Position numbers and translations under genes: made by a program. Source: an uncultured bacterium (lineage in GTDB: Bacteria; Verrucomicrobiota; Kiritimatiellia; CAIKKV01). From it: a DNA stretch of 5,040 nucleotides. Shown in pieces: positions 1-4,887 of the stretch; within the stretch, counting starts at the first letter, position 1, and every line of letters starts with the position of its first letter. The notes beneath the pieces are model-generated. The model was not told where the DNA came from, ran no database searches, and saw only the letters and a program-made list of their open reading frames with translations. The stretch is taken from contig CAIKKV010000078.1 of NCBI GenBank assembly GCA_903828035.1, positions 1 through 5,040 of the forward strand. The letters are read 5' to 3'.

Positions 1-66
1 ATGTTCATCAAGAAGGATGTCGTTAGCATCTTCTTGCTTGAGGGACAAGCAAAATGCGGCGACGAT
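1..66. other. Left-edge non-coding stretch with two small hairpins
   Basis: This segment lies downstream of the small regulator gene, which reads leftward and stops at 67-69. I see no supported gene in it. It holds a perfect 5-bp inverted repeat (GCTTG at 36-40, CAAGC at 46-50, 5-nt loop) and a looser one (AGAAGGATG at 11-19 against CATCTTCT at 27-34, one bulge). On the minus strand neither hairpin is followed by a T-run, so I do not call a terminator, although they are the only candidates for ending the regulator transcript inside the window. The plus-strand frame open from base 1 runs through the regulator gene in antisense and has no family resemblance. Confidence 0.4.
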
Positions 67-309
67 TTACCGCTTCTTGGCGGCCATGGCCATCTTCAGG
101 CCCTTGATCGGATCCAGTCCAACGACTTCACAATACCGGACGTATTCAACGACGTCCAGGCGGCGATCGCCGGTTTCCGCCTTGCCCACCCAGGAGGGCG
201 GAACCTTGAGGGCGGCAGCTGTCGCGCGGAGGGTCATGTTCTTGGTTTGGCGGCCTTGGCGGAGCCAAGCGAGCAAATCGGCGAACAACTTCTTCTGTTT
301 TGCTTTCAT
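67..309 (-). CDS. Small XRE/Cro-like helix-turn-helix regulator, 80 aa
   Basis: A small, basic, cytoplasmic, probably DNA-binding protein. Residues ~24-65 fit the lambda-repressor/Cro-like HTH fold (HTH_3/XRE): the stretch MTLRATAAALKVPPSWVGK gives helix 2, turn and recognition helix, and the following ETGDRRLDVVEYVRYCEVVG matches the family's usual 'E.G.R..d..e...y...lg' ending. It is essentially a lone HTH domain with a short Lys-rich tail (AMAAKKR) and no ligand-binding, peptidase or dimerisation domain. The ATG at 307-309 is preceded by a weak GAGAG-type ribosome-binding sequence. The 87-bp upstream gap is AT-rich, unlike its neighbours, and holds two identical palindromes that could be its operators, which suggests autorepression (inference). 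Stand-alone HTHs of this size include antitoxins, phage repressors and orphan regulators. No toxin gene is visible beside it, though a partner could lie beyond base 1. Confidence 0.85.
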   Translation of the reverse strand: MKAKQKKLFADLLAWLRQGRQTKNMTLRATAAALKVPPSWVGKAETGDRRLDVVEYVRYCEVVGLDPIKGLKMAMAAKKR

Positions 310-317
310 GCTCTCAC

Positions 318-379
318 ATTATCAATAATGGGAAATATTTGCAAGATGGTTTCAAGGCGAATTGTTAATTATCAATAAT
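318..379 (-). promoter_or_regulatory. Paired palindromic operators upstream of the HTH gene
   Basis: The 12-mer ATTATCAATAAT occurs at 318-329 and again at 368-379, exactly 50 bp apart. Each copy is a perfect inverted repeat: ATTAT, a 2-bp spacer, then ATAAT. Fifty base pairs is close to five helical turns, so both sites would lie on nearly the same face of the DNA. Reading leftward, the proximal copy contains GATAAT (323-318), five of six matches to a sigma-70 -10 box, with TTGCAA (344-339) upstream at a short 15-bp spacing as a possible -35. A repressor bound at the proximal site would cover this -10. The two-site arrangement beside a lone XRE gene fits autoregulation. The palindromes are directly visible; the binding role and the promoter are inferred. 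Confidence 0.45.
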
Positions 380-396
380 CGGGACGAACCGGGAAA

Positions 397-2280
397 TCAG
401 GGAAAGGGGGTTGAATAACCGGCCATGGGACCGGCCGTCCCGATAATCACTTTAGCCGACTCGCTGTTCGCCTCAGCGTCTCCCAGGAAGTTGTCTTTCC
501 ACTCGTGCCATTCATGCTTGTTCTGGTTGAACCGAACCGGCGCTCCGGACGTGTTGTGGACAACATTGGACTCGAACAGGAAGGCCTTGCTCCCCTCGTC
601 GATGAAGAAGCCGTTGTTCGGCGCCCCGCCGTGGGCGTTGGCGCTCCGGTGGACGTCGTGGATGTGGTTCCCGCGCAGGACGGTTCCCGGCTGAAAGCCC
701 AGGGTGTAGATGCCGCCCCCGTCGGCGAGCGTCTTCATGACGTCGAAGATGTGGTTGTACTCGACAACGCACCGCGTCTGGGAACTGGGCGCGGAGGTCC
801 AGCGGAAGCCGATGGAGATTCCCGTGTAGGGCATGTCGTGGATCACGTTGTGGGCGAGGCGGGTGTCGGCCGAGAAGGCGGCGAAGAGGCCAACGCCGCC
901 CCGGACGTCCGCGCCGCAGCGCTGGATGTCGCAGTGGGCGACCTCGTTTCCGGCGGGGGCGTCGGAGGGATCGTCCCAGTCGGCGTCGAGCGCCCCTTCC
1001 GGCTTCAATTTCCCCGCCCCGCGCCAGCCGACCATGACGCCGTTACCGCCTATGTCGTCGATCGCGCAGCCGACCACGGCGTTGCTCCTGCAGCCGGGGC
1101 CGAACCCGATTCCGGAGCTGTTCAGGTGCGCGAAGCGGCACCGCTCGAACCGGCAGCCCTCCGCGTAGACGCACTCGAGGGCCACCGGCTGGACAGAGAC
1201 CGGGCTCGCTGTCATCGTCCCGTAATGCGCCGCCTGGATCTCATTCAGTCCGATGGCGGGGAGGGCGAAGTCGGCATCTTCGAAGCGGATCCCCTCGAAG
1301 TGCAGGTTCCGGACGGGCTTCCCTTTGGTGCCGGCGAGGACGAGGAGGCGTTCCAGGCGCGGCGCAACGGCGGCGGCGGTTGCGGGGAGCTGGCCCTCCA
1401 GCGGGATGTAGTGCAGGAGGCCGGCCGCCCGATCGAGAAACCACTCCCCCGGCTTGTCGAGGAAGGCGCGGGCATGCTCGAGGTAGACGGGCTTTCCGGG
1501 GCTGGCCGTGGTGTAGGCGCCATGCCCGATCCAGCCCATCGCCGTGGCGGTCGTCAGATGTTGGGTCCCGGACGAAGTCACGAGCCCGCGGGTGATCGAC
1601 CAGTTTTCATAAACGACCATCTCCGCGTCCTGCCCGGCGAGAGACTCTTCGGGCAGGGGCCGGTTGAAGGCGAATCGGGTGACGCCCTCCTCGACGCCGG
1701 TGATGCGGAGCGCGCCTTCCTCGTCGGGCCACCGGGCGCGGGTCGCGCGGCGGTCATTGACGACCAGTTGCCGGAAGAACCATTTTCCCGCCTTCACATC
1801 CGGCAGCGCGGCGCTCCAGCGGCCGGCGGCGTCCTGTTTCCAGTTGGTGATACGCTGCCCCCCGCTTAGCACCACGGTTTCGCCAGGAAAGGCCGCATAC
1901 GTGATGGCATACGCGGCGGAGCCCGAGTCTTCCGGCCCGAAGGTTAGGGGTTCGGAGAGTTCATACACGCCGCCCCGGAGCACAACCCTCACGGGTTCGC
2001 GGAGGCCGGCGGCGACCTTTTTGCGGACTTCTTCCCGGGCCCGGCCGTGGGTCTTGAAGGGCGCCAGTGAAGGTCCGGCGGCGGCATCGTCTCCCGCGGG
2101 GGAGACATGGAAAGCGGAACCCGCTGTTGAGGTGCTTGTCATAGCGGGATGCTGTGACAAAGGCCGGTTGGAGTCAAGATTTTGGCTGACCGGTGCTGTG
2201 GCGCCGTAAGACTGAGCAGTCAAGACCGCCGCGAGAAAGATCAGGCTCGTTTTAGCAAGGTTCACAATTAGGGCGCCCAT
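397..2280 (-). CDS. Secreted right-handed parallel beta-helix protein, GH141-like
   Basis: A large exported protein (627 aa) that probably binds or cleaves a complex polysaccharide outside the cytoplasm. Residues 1-27 form a signal peptide: short N-region with K10, hydrophobic core SLIFLAAVLTA, likely cleavage after SYGA. FHVSPAGDDAAAGP (57-70) and VRVVLRGGVYELSEPLTF (97-114) are the typical entry into secreted beta-helix enzymes. About residues 140-300 would be the insertion domain seen in GH141-type proteins, and ~320-600 the beta-helix coils, with turns such as NLHFEGIRFED, CRFERCRF, GNHIHDV and ESNVVHNT. Conserved acidic candidates are D520 (LADGGGIY) and D561/E562 (FFIDEGS). GH141 has known alpha-L-fucosidase and xylanase members; the substrate here cannot be read from sequence. 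Many relatives are only called 'right-handed parallel beta-helix protein'. The ATG at 2280 gives a clean signal peptide but lacks a clear Shine-Dalgarno; the upstream sequence is an A-tract. No transporter or other carbohydrate gene is adjacent. Confidence 0.82.
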   Translation of the reverse strand: MGALIVNLAKTSLIFLAAVLTAQSYGATAPVSQNLDSNRPLSQHPAMTSTSTAGSAFHVSPAGDDAAAGPSLAPFKTHGRAREEVRKKVAAGLREPVRVVLRGGVYELSEPLTFGPEDSGSAAYAITYAAFPGETVVLSGGQRITNWKQDAAGRWSAALPDVKAGKWFFRQLVVNDRRATRARWPDEEGALRITGVEEGVTRFAFNRPLPEESLAGQDAEMVVYENWSITRGLVTSSGTQHLTTATAMGWIGHGAYTTASPGKPVYLEHARAFLDKPGEWFLDRAAGLLHYIPLEGQLPATAAAVAPRLERLLVLAGTKGKPVRNLHFEGIRFEDADFALPAIGLNEIQAAHYGTMTASPVSVQPVALECVYAEGCRFERCRFAHLNSSGIGFGPGCRSNAVVGCAIDDIGGNGVMVGWRGAGKLKPEGALDADWDDPSDAPAGNEVAHCDIQRCGADVRGGVGLFAAFSADTRLAHNVIHDMPYTGISIGFRWTSAPSSQTRCVVEYNHIFDVMKTLADGGGIYTLGFQPGTVLRGNHIHDVHRSANAHGGAPNNGFFIDEGSKAFLFESNVVHNTSGAPVRFNQNKHEWHEWKDNFLGDAEANSESAKVIIGTAGPMAGYSTPFP

Positions 2281-2382
2281 AGATTTTTTTCAGCGGACGT
2301 ACACTGCATCCGAGATTGGAACCATAACGGATATCGGGGCTCTTGCCTATTCTTTATAAGGTTAATTCCAGCCGCCGGGGCT

Positions 2383-2457
2383 GTCATTCCGAGCGAAGTC
2401 GAGGAATCTCATACAGGGATGCGCATTCTGAGATCCCTCGACTACGCTCGGGATGAC
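2383..2457. repeat. Imperfect 29-bp inverted repeat, dispersed-repeat type
   Basis: The arm at 2383-2411 (beginning GTCATTCCGAGCGAAG) and the arm at 2429-2457 (ending ACGCTCGGGATGAC) are reverse complements at 26 of 29 positions, and one of the three differences would be a G-T wobble. A 17-nt loop separates them. The wording GTCATTCCGAGCGAAGTCGA...CTCGGGATGAC is one I recognise as a dispersed intergenic repeat in many environmental bacterial genomes, where translating it gives spurious peptides such as VIPSVVEGS. It could fold as a long stem-loop in either transcript or be a non-autonomous mobile repeat. It has no T-run on either side, so it is not a standard terminator. Copy number in this genome is unknown. 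Confidence 0.75.
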
Positions 2458-2478
2458 GGATCCGTCCAAGAATCGAAC

Positions 2479-2507
2479 TTGTTTCGGGACCCTTTCTGCT
2501 TTATAAG
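2479..2507 (+). promoter_or_regulatory. Sigma-70-type promoter of the tRNA gene
   Basis: TTGTTT at 2479-2484 (-35, matching TTG of TTGACA) and TATAAG at 2502-2507 (-10, five of six matches to TATAAT) are separated by exactly 17 bp. Transcription would start near 2514, leaving a 5' leader of about six bases before the mature tRNA at 2520, which is plausible for a monocistronic tRNA trimmed by RNase P. The position and spacing support the call; the -35 match is modest. Confidence 0.55.
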
Positions 2508-2519
2508 GAAGGTTTGAGG

Positions 2520-2596
2520 GGGCCCATAGCTCAGTTGGTCTGAGCGGGGGACTCATAATCCCTTGGTCGCAGGTTCGAGCCCTGCTGGGCCCACCA
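2520..2596 (+). tRNA. tRNA with CAU anticodon, most likely tRNA-Ile2 (AUA-reading)
   Basis: A complete 77-nt cloverleaf with encoded CCA. Acceptor stem: GGGCCCA 2520-2526 pairs with TGGGCCC 2586-2592; discriminator A 2593; CCA 2594-2596. D-stem GCTC/GAGC 2529-2532/2542-2545. Anticodon stem 2547-2551/2559-2563, with one G-T pair at its top, loop CTCATAA and anticodon CAT at 2554-2556. T-stem GCAGG/CCTGC with loop TTCGAGC. CAU occurs in initiator Met, elongator Met and Ile2. The Watson-Crick first pair argues against an initiator. The pairs C4-G69 and C5-G68, known determinants for the lysidine synthetase TilS in E. coli, together with the TTGGTCGC stretch that resembles E. coli ileX, favour Ile2, whose C34 is changed to lysidine to read AUA. 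Oddity: the usually conserved A21 is T here (2541), which would extend the D-stem to six pairs (GCTCAG/CTGAGC). The gene is certain; the isotype is likely. Confidence 0.95.
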
Positions 2597-2669
2597 TCCT
2601 TCGCTCTTCGCTCCGCTCGAGCTTCGGATGGCAAGCCATCCCTGGCACAAGAGCGAAGAGCGAAGGATG
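2595..2669. repeat. Nested perfect inverted repeat starting inside the tRNA CCA end
   Basis: The 19-bp arm at 2595-2613 (CATCCTTCGCTCTTCGCTC) is the exact reverse complement of 2651-2669. Between them, GGATGGC at 2626-2632 pairs with GCCATCC at 2635-2641 over a 2-nt loop, giving a hairpin within a hairpin. In addition GAGCTTCG (2619-2626) is complementary to CGAAGCTC (2675-2682), just outside the outer arm, so alternative folds exist. The outer arms are themselves tandem repeats of a 7-mer (AGCGAAG twice). The left arm overlaps the last two bases of the tRNA. There is no T-run after the stem, so simple intrinsic termination is not supported. Possible roles are tRNA 3' processing or termination, a REP/MITE-like mobile repeat, or a tRNA-targeting integration footprint. 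The structure is certain; the role is unknown. Confidence 0.85.
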
Positions 2670-2738
2670 CCCTTCGAAGCTCAAGCCGCCCGGGGCGCAG
2701 AGCGTAGTAGGGCGCCATAAACCCGAAAGGGAATCGCC
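2597..2738. other. tRNA-to-uroD-like intergenic region
   Basis: After the nested hairpin this gap carries a GC-rich stretch with GGCGC at 2694-2698 and GCGCC at 2712-2716 (a possible 5-bp stem) and ends with AAAGGGA at 2726-2732, a purine-rich ribosome-binding sequence about 6 nt before the ATG at 2739. No clear promoter for the downstream gene is visible, so it may be expressed by read-through from the tRNA promoter or from a promoter hidden in the repeat. Confidence 0.4.
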
Positions 2739-3710
2739 ATGTCCACTGCCGTCCTGACCCCGCGCGAGCGGTTCGCCGCCGCGCTCGACCGGAAGACCCT
2801 GTCCGGCCGTGTCCCCCATTTCGAGCTGGTCTTCTTCCTCACGATGGAGGCCTTCGGCAAGGTCCACCCCTCGCACCGGAGCTATCACCAGTGGGACCAG
2901 ATGGAGGAGAAGGAGCGGGGTCTGCACCGCAGCGAGATCGCCGACCTGTACATCGCCACCTGCGAGCGCTTCGGTCACGACGCCATCCTGCTCCACCCGA
3001 ATCCCAACCGGGAGGAGGAGATCTTCAGGCTCATCGACCGCATCCGCGAAAAGAGCGGGAACAAGTATTTCCTGATGCTCCACGGCGACGCCACCTACAG
3101 CCTTCCCGAAGGCAACGAGATGATGGGCTTTATCGAGCAGCTGGCCGATGAGCCGGAGAAGATGAAGCAGCAGGCCGACGCCATGGTCAAAAAGCGGCTG
3201 GCCTTCGCCGGGCGCATGAAGGCGCACGGGGGGCTGGACGGCTTCGCCCTCTGCGCCGACTATTGCTTCAACAGCGGCCCGTTCCTGAGCCCCGACATGT
3301 TCGGCGAGTTCGTGACGCCCTACCTCGCCGAGCTGACCCGCGGTTATCGGGACATGGGCTATTACACGATCAAGCACACCGACGGCAACATCATGCCGAT
3401 TCTCGACCAGCTGGCGCAGACGCACCCGCATGCCCTGCATTCGCTCGATCCCCAGGGCGGCGTGGATATCGCCGAGGTCAAGCGGCTTGTTGGCAAGGAG
3501 CTTTGCCTGATCGGCAACGTGAACTGCGGCCTGCTCGACACCGGCACGGATGCGGAGTGCGTGGAGTCGGTCCGCTACGCCCTGAAGCACGGCATGCCCG
3601 GAGGCGGCTATATCTTTTCCACCAGCAACTGCGTGTACACCGGCATGCGCCTGGCCCGCTATGAGCTGATCCTGGATGTCTGGCGGCGCGAAGGAATTTC
3701 TTTGCCCTGA
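2739..3710 (+). CDS. Uroporphyrinogen decarboxylase-family protein (UroD/MtaA-CmuA-like)
   Basis: A 323-aa cytoplasmic (beta/alpha)8-barrel protein of the UroD superfamily. The start LTPRERFAAALDRK followed by GRVPHFEL is the family's standard opening; GPFLSPDMFGEFVTPYLAEL (180-199), KHTDGNIMPILDQL (212-225), SLDPQGGVDIAEVKRLVGK (235-253), LIGNVNCG (257-264) and GGGYIFSTSNCV (288-299) follow in family order. It is not HemE: the N-terminal arginine-rich PxWxMRQAGRY-type motif is absent. In the methylcobamide:coenzyme M methyltransferases (MtaA/MtbA) zinc is held by His-x-Cys and a distal Cys. Here the matching positions appear to be H213-x-D215 and C298, so the middle ligand differs, as in many uncharacterised relatives. 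A methyltransferase or demethylase role with a corrinoid protein is possible, but no corrinoid-binding protein, reductive activator or transporter is adjacent. Substrate unknown. Length is typical, the frame intact, and the ATG has a reasonable ribosome-binding site. It converges on the peptidase gene. Confidence 0.85.
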   Translation: MSTAVLTPRERFAAALDRKTLSGRVPHFELVFFLTMEAFGKVHPSHRSYHQWDQMEEKERGLHRSEIADLYIATCERFGHDAILLHPNPNREEEIFRLIDRIREKSGNKYFLMLHGDATYSLPEGNEMMGFIEQLADEPEKMKQQADAMVKKRLAFAGRMKAHGGLDGFALCADYCFNSGPFLSPDMFGEFVTPYLAELTRGYRDMGYYTIKHTDGNIMPILDQLAQTHPHALHSLDPQGGVDIAEVKRLVGKELCLIGNVNCGLLDTGTDAECVESVRYALKHGMPGGGYIFSTSNCVYTGMRLARYELILDVWRREGISLP

Positions 3711-3731
3711 ACCGTTGAACCGCTGAACCGG
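3708..3731. repeat. Triple 8-bp tandem repeat spanning the uroD-like stop codon
   Basis: TGAACCGT, TGAACCGC and TGAACCGG follow one another without a gap; the first supplies the TGA stop of the UroD-like gene. The third copy runs into TTTT (3732-3735), and AACCG (3718-3722) with CGGTT (3729-3733) could form a short 5-bp stem. At best this is a weak terminator in the 28-bp gap between the two convergent genes. The repeat may be chance or slippage-derived. Confidence 0.5.
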
Positions 3732-3738
3732 TTTTCCC

Positions 3739-4887
3739 TCAATACATCAGCACGTTGAGCCACGCGGCGCCGTTCTGGCCCAGCTGCCAGCTTCCGCCGC
3801 GATTGACGACGAGATGGCGTCCATTACGCCCGAGGACCGCCTCGTCGACCGACAGCACCGCGCCTTCGGCGCGGCCGAGGCGGGCGGCTTCTTCATCCGT
3901 GGCGGGCCTTCCTGAAAGGGGAACGCCGCCTTCGGAGCAGGCAATCGCGAACGCCTTGCTTGTGGTCTCGCCGCTCCAGAGGGCGGGGTGACGGCGGAAG
4001 AGGTCGGGCAGGCGGCCGCGGCTGCGCGCGACCACGCTGAACGCCACGGGAAGCGACTGCAGGTGCGAGAGCATGCTGAAGTTGGGATCGCGGCTGCTCT
4101 CGGCCAGGGCCGGAAGGGGGTCGATGCCCAGCAGGTTGCGGCCGTTGAAGGCACCGTGGGGATTTTCCCGGATGCCCTCGAGCTTGGCCCACTGGGCGAA
4201 GCGGTCGTTGGCCAGCATGCCGATTTCAAAATGAAGATGGGCGCGCTCGAGGGGGATGACGGAAACGGGCGTGTGGCCCTCCGTGCCCAGCCGCATCCCG
4301 CGCGTGACGGCCGCTCCCGGGACAATGCCCGCATCGACGATGGCCAGATGGGCATAGAGGGAGTAGATGGGTCCGGCGGGGTCGGCGTGGAGAAGCACGA
4401 TGTATTGCCCGTAGTTCGAGTTGCCGGCGACGCGGTTGACGTAGGCCACGCTGCCGTCGGCGACGGCCATGGCCGCGTCGGCGGGATTGCCGCGGGCGTC
4501 GCGGGTGGCCACGGCGATATCGACCCCCTCATGGAAGGAGGCGAGCCCTTTTTCGCCCGTGCGGTTGGAGCCGTAAAGGCCCGATTCGGGCTTGCCGGAA
4601 ACCGTCGGCTGAACGCCACGTTGCCAGCCCGGTTCGAAGAGGTTCTGCTGGGGGGAGGGCAGGCACATGCCGCGCAGGGCGGGTGCCGCGGCGGCGGGCG
4701 GGGCGACCGTCGCTTCGGCGGCGGCCGGGGTGGCAGTTTCATCTTCCGCCGCGGGGCGGTGGCGCCACCAGCGGTCAAGCCCCATGAGGAGGGCGGCCAG
4801 GAGCATGAGCAGGATGGCGGCAATCAGGGCGGGCGGGGGGCCCGGGTGGTGCGCTTTGGAGGGAAGGGAGTCGAAGTTTTTTTTCAT
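3739..4887 (-). CDS. Membrane-anchored M23 zinc metallopeptidase with C-terminal extension
   Basis: A 382-aa peptidoglycan-hydrolase-type protein, probably a periplasmic endopeptidase or an LytM-like factor. From the N-terminus: basic start MKKNFDSLPSK; one transmembrane segment at ~20-37 (ALIAAILLMLLAALLMGL), anchor or uncleaved signal; an Ala/Pro/Glu-rich linker at ~45-70; the M23 domain at ~90-230; and ~140 further residues. Catalytic motifs are complete: H119-x3-D123 (HEGVDIA) and H219 in HLHFEIG for zinc, with H180 (YAHL) and H217 as the usual catalytic histidines. An intact set suggests an active enzyme rather than a degenerate activator. There is no LysM, SH3 or coiled-coil region. The tail (ending GSWQLGQNGAAWLNVLMY) matches no domain I recognise. 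I chose the ATG at 4885-4887 because it starts just before the basic and transmembrane segments; a TTG at 4927-4929 would add 14 residues but lacks a ribosome-binding site. Neither start has a strong one. Codons 2-4 hold an 8-base A-run. Confidence 0.88.
   Translation of the reverse strand: MKKNFDSLPSKAHHPGPPPALIAAILLMLLAALLMGLDRWWRHRPAAEDETATPAAAEATVAPPAAAAPALRGMCLPSPQQNLFEPGWQRGVQPTVSGKPESGLYGSNRTGEKGLASFHEGVDIAVATRDARGNPADAAMAVADGSVAYVNRVAGNSNYGQYIVLLHADPAGPIYSLYAHLAIVDAGIVPGAAVTRGMRLGTEGHTPVSVIPLERAHLHFEIGMLANDRFAQWAKLEGIRENPHGAFNGRNLLGIDPLPALAESSRDPNFSMLSHLQSLPVAFSVVARSRGRLPDLFRRHPALWSGETTSKAFAIACSEGGVPLSGRPATDEEAARLGRAEGAVLSVDEAVLGRNGRHLVVNRGGSWQLGQNGAAWLNVLMY

Larger units (their letters stand above)
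2281..2519. other. Intergenic region between beta-helix gene and tRNA
   Basis: This gap separates the divergent starts of the beta-helix gene (leftward) and the tRNA (rightward). It holds a 7-bp T-run at 2284-2290 (an A-tract just upstream of the beta-helix start), the imperfect inverted repeat at 2383-2457 and the tRNA promoter at 2479-2507, each listed separately. The 9-mer TTTATAAGG occurs twice, at 2353-2361 and 2500-2508; the second copy supplies the tRNA -10 box. I could not identify a convincing leftward promoter for the beta-helix gene. Open frames crossing this region yield peptides made only of translated repeat and tRNA sequence. Confidence 0.5.

Noticed and set aside
1..378. 125-aa plus-strand frame at the left edge
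   Set aside because: It runs antisense through the HTH gene and its operators, whereas the minus-strand HTH has a clear family pattern.
505..1869. 454-aa plus-strand open frame antisense to the beta-helix gene
   Set aside because: High GC lowers stop frequency on the opposite strand. The protein has no family features and is compositionally biased (Gly, Ala, Val, Arg, Asp), whereas the minus-strand frame has a signal peptide and recognisable beta-helix motifs.
2595..2669. Rho-independent terminator for the tRNA
   Set aside because: The stem is long and perfect, but no T-run follows either arm, so it was recorded as a repeat.
2383..2669. CRISPR array
   Set aside because: The repeats are two unlike inverted pairs, not regularly spaced direct repeats with unique spacers.
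2362..2718. 118-aa minus-strand frame through tRNA and both repeats
   Set aside because: Its peptide is made of translated repeat (VIPSVVEGS, FLDFARNDS) and tRNA (PSRARTCDQGIMS) sequence.
2563..2757. 64-aa plus-strand frame starting in the tRNA
   Set aside because: It is translated tRNA plus hairpin repeat and has no coding evidence.
2553..3590. 345-aa minus-strand frame ending in VGPAGLEPATKGL
   Set aside because: It is the antisense of the UroD-like gene, and its tail is translated tRNA sequence, a common database artefact.
4877..4884. 8-base A-run in codons 2-4 of the M23 gene as a phase-variation tract
   Set aside because: It encodes an ordinary Met-Lys-Lys-Asn start. Eight bases is at the low end for phase variation, and nothing else suggests it.
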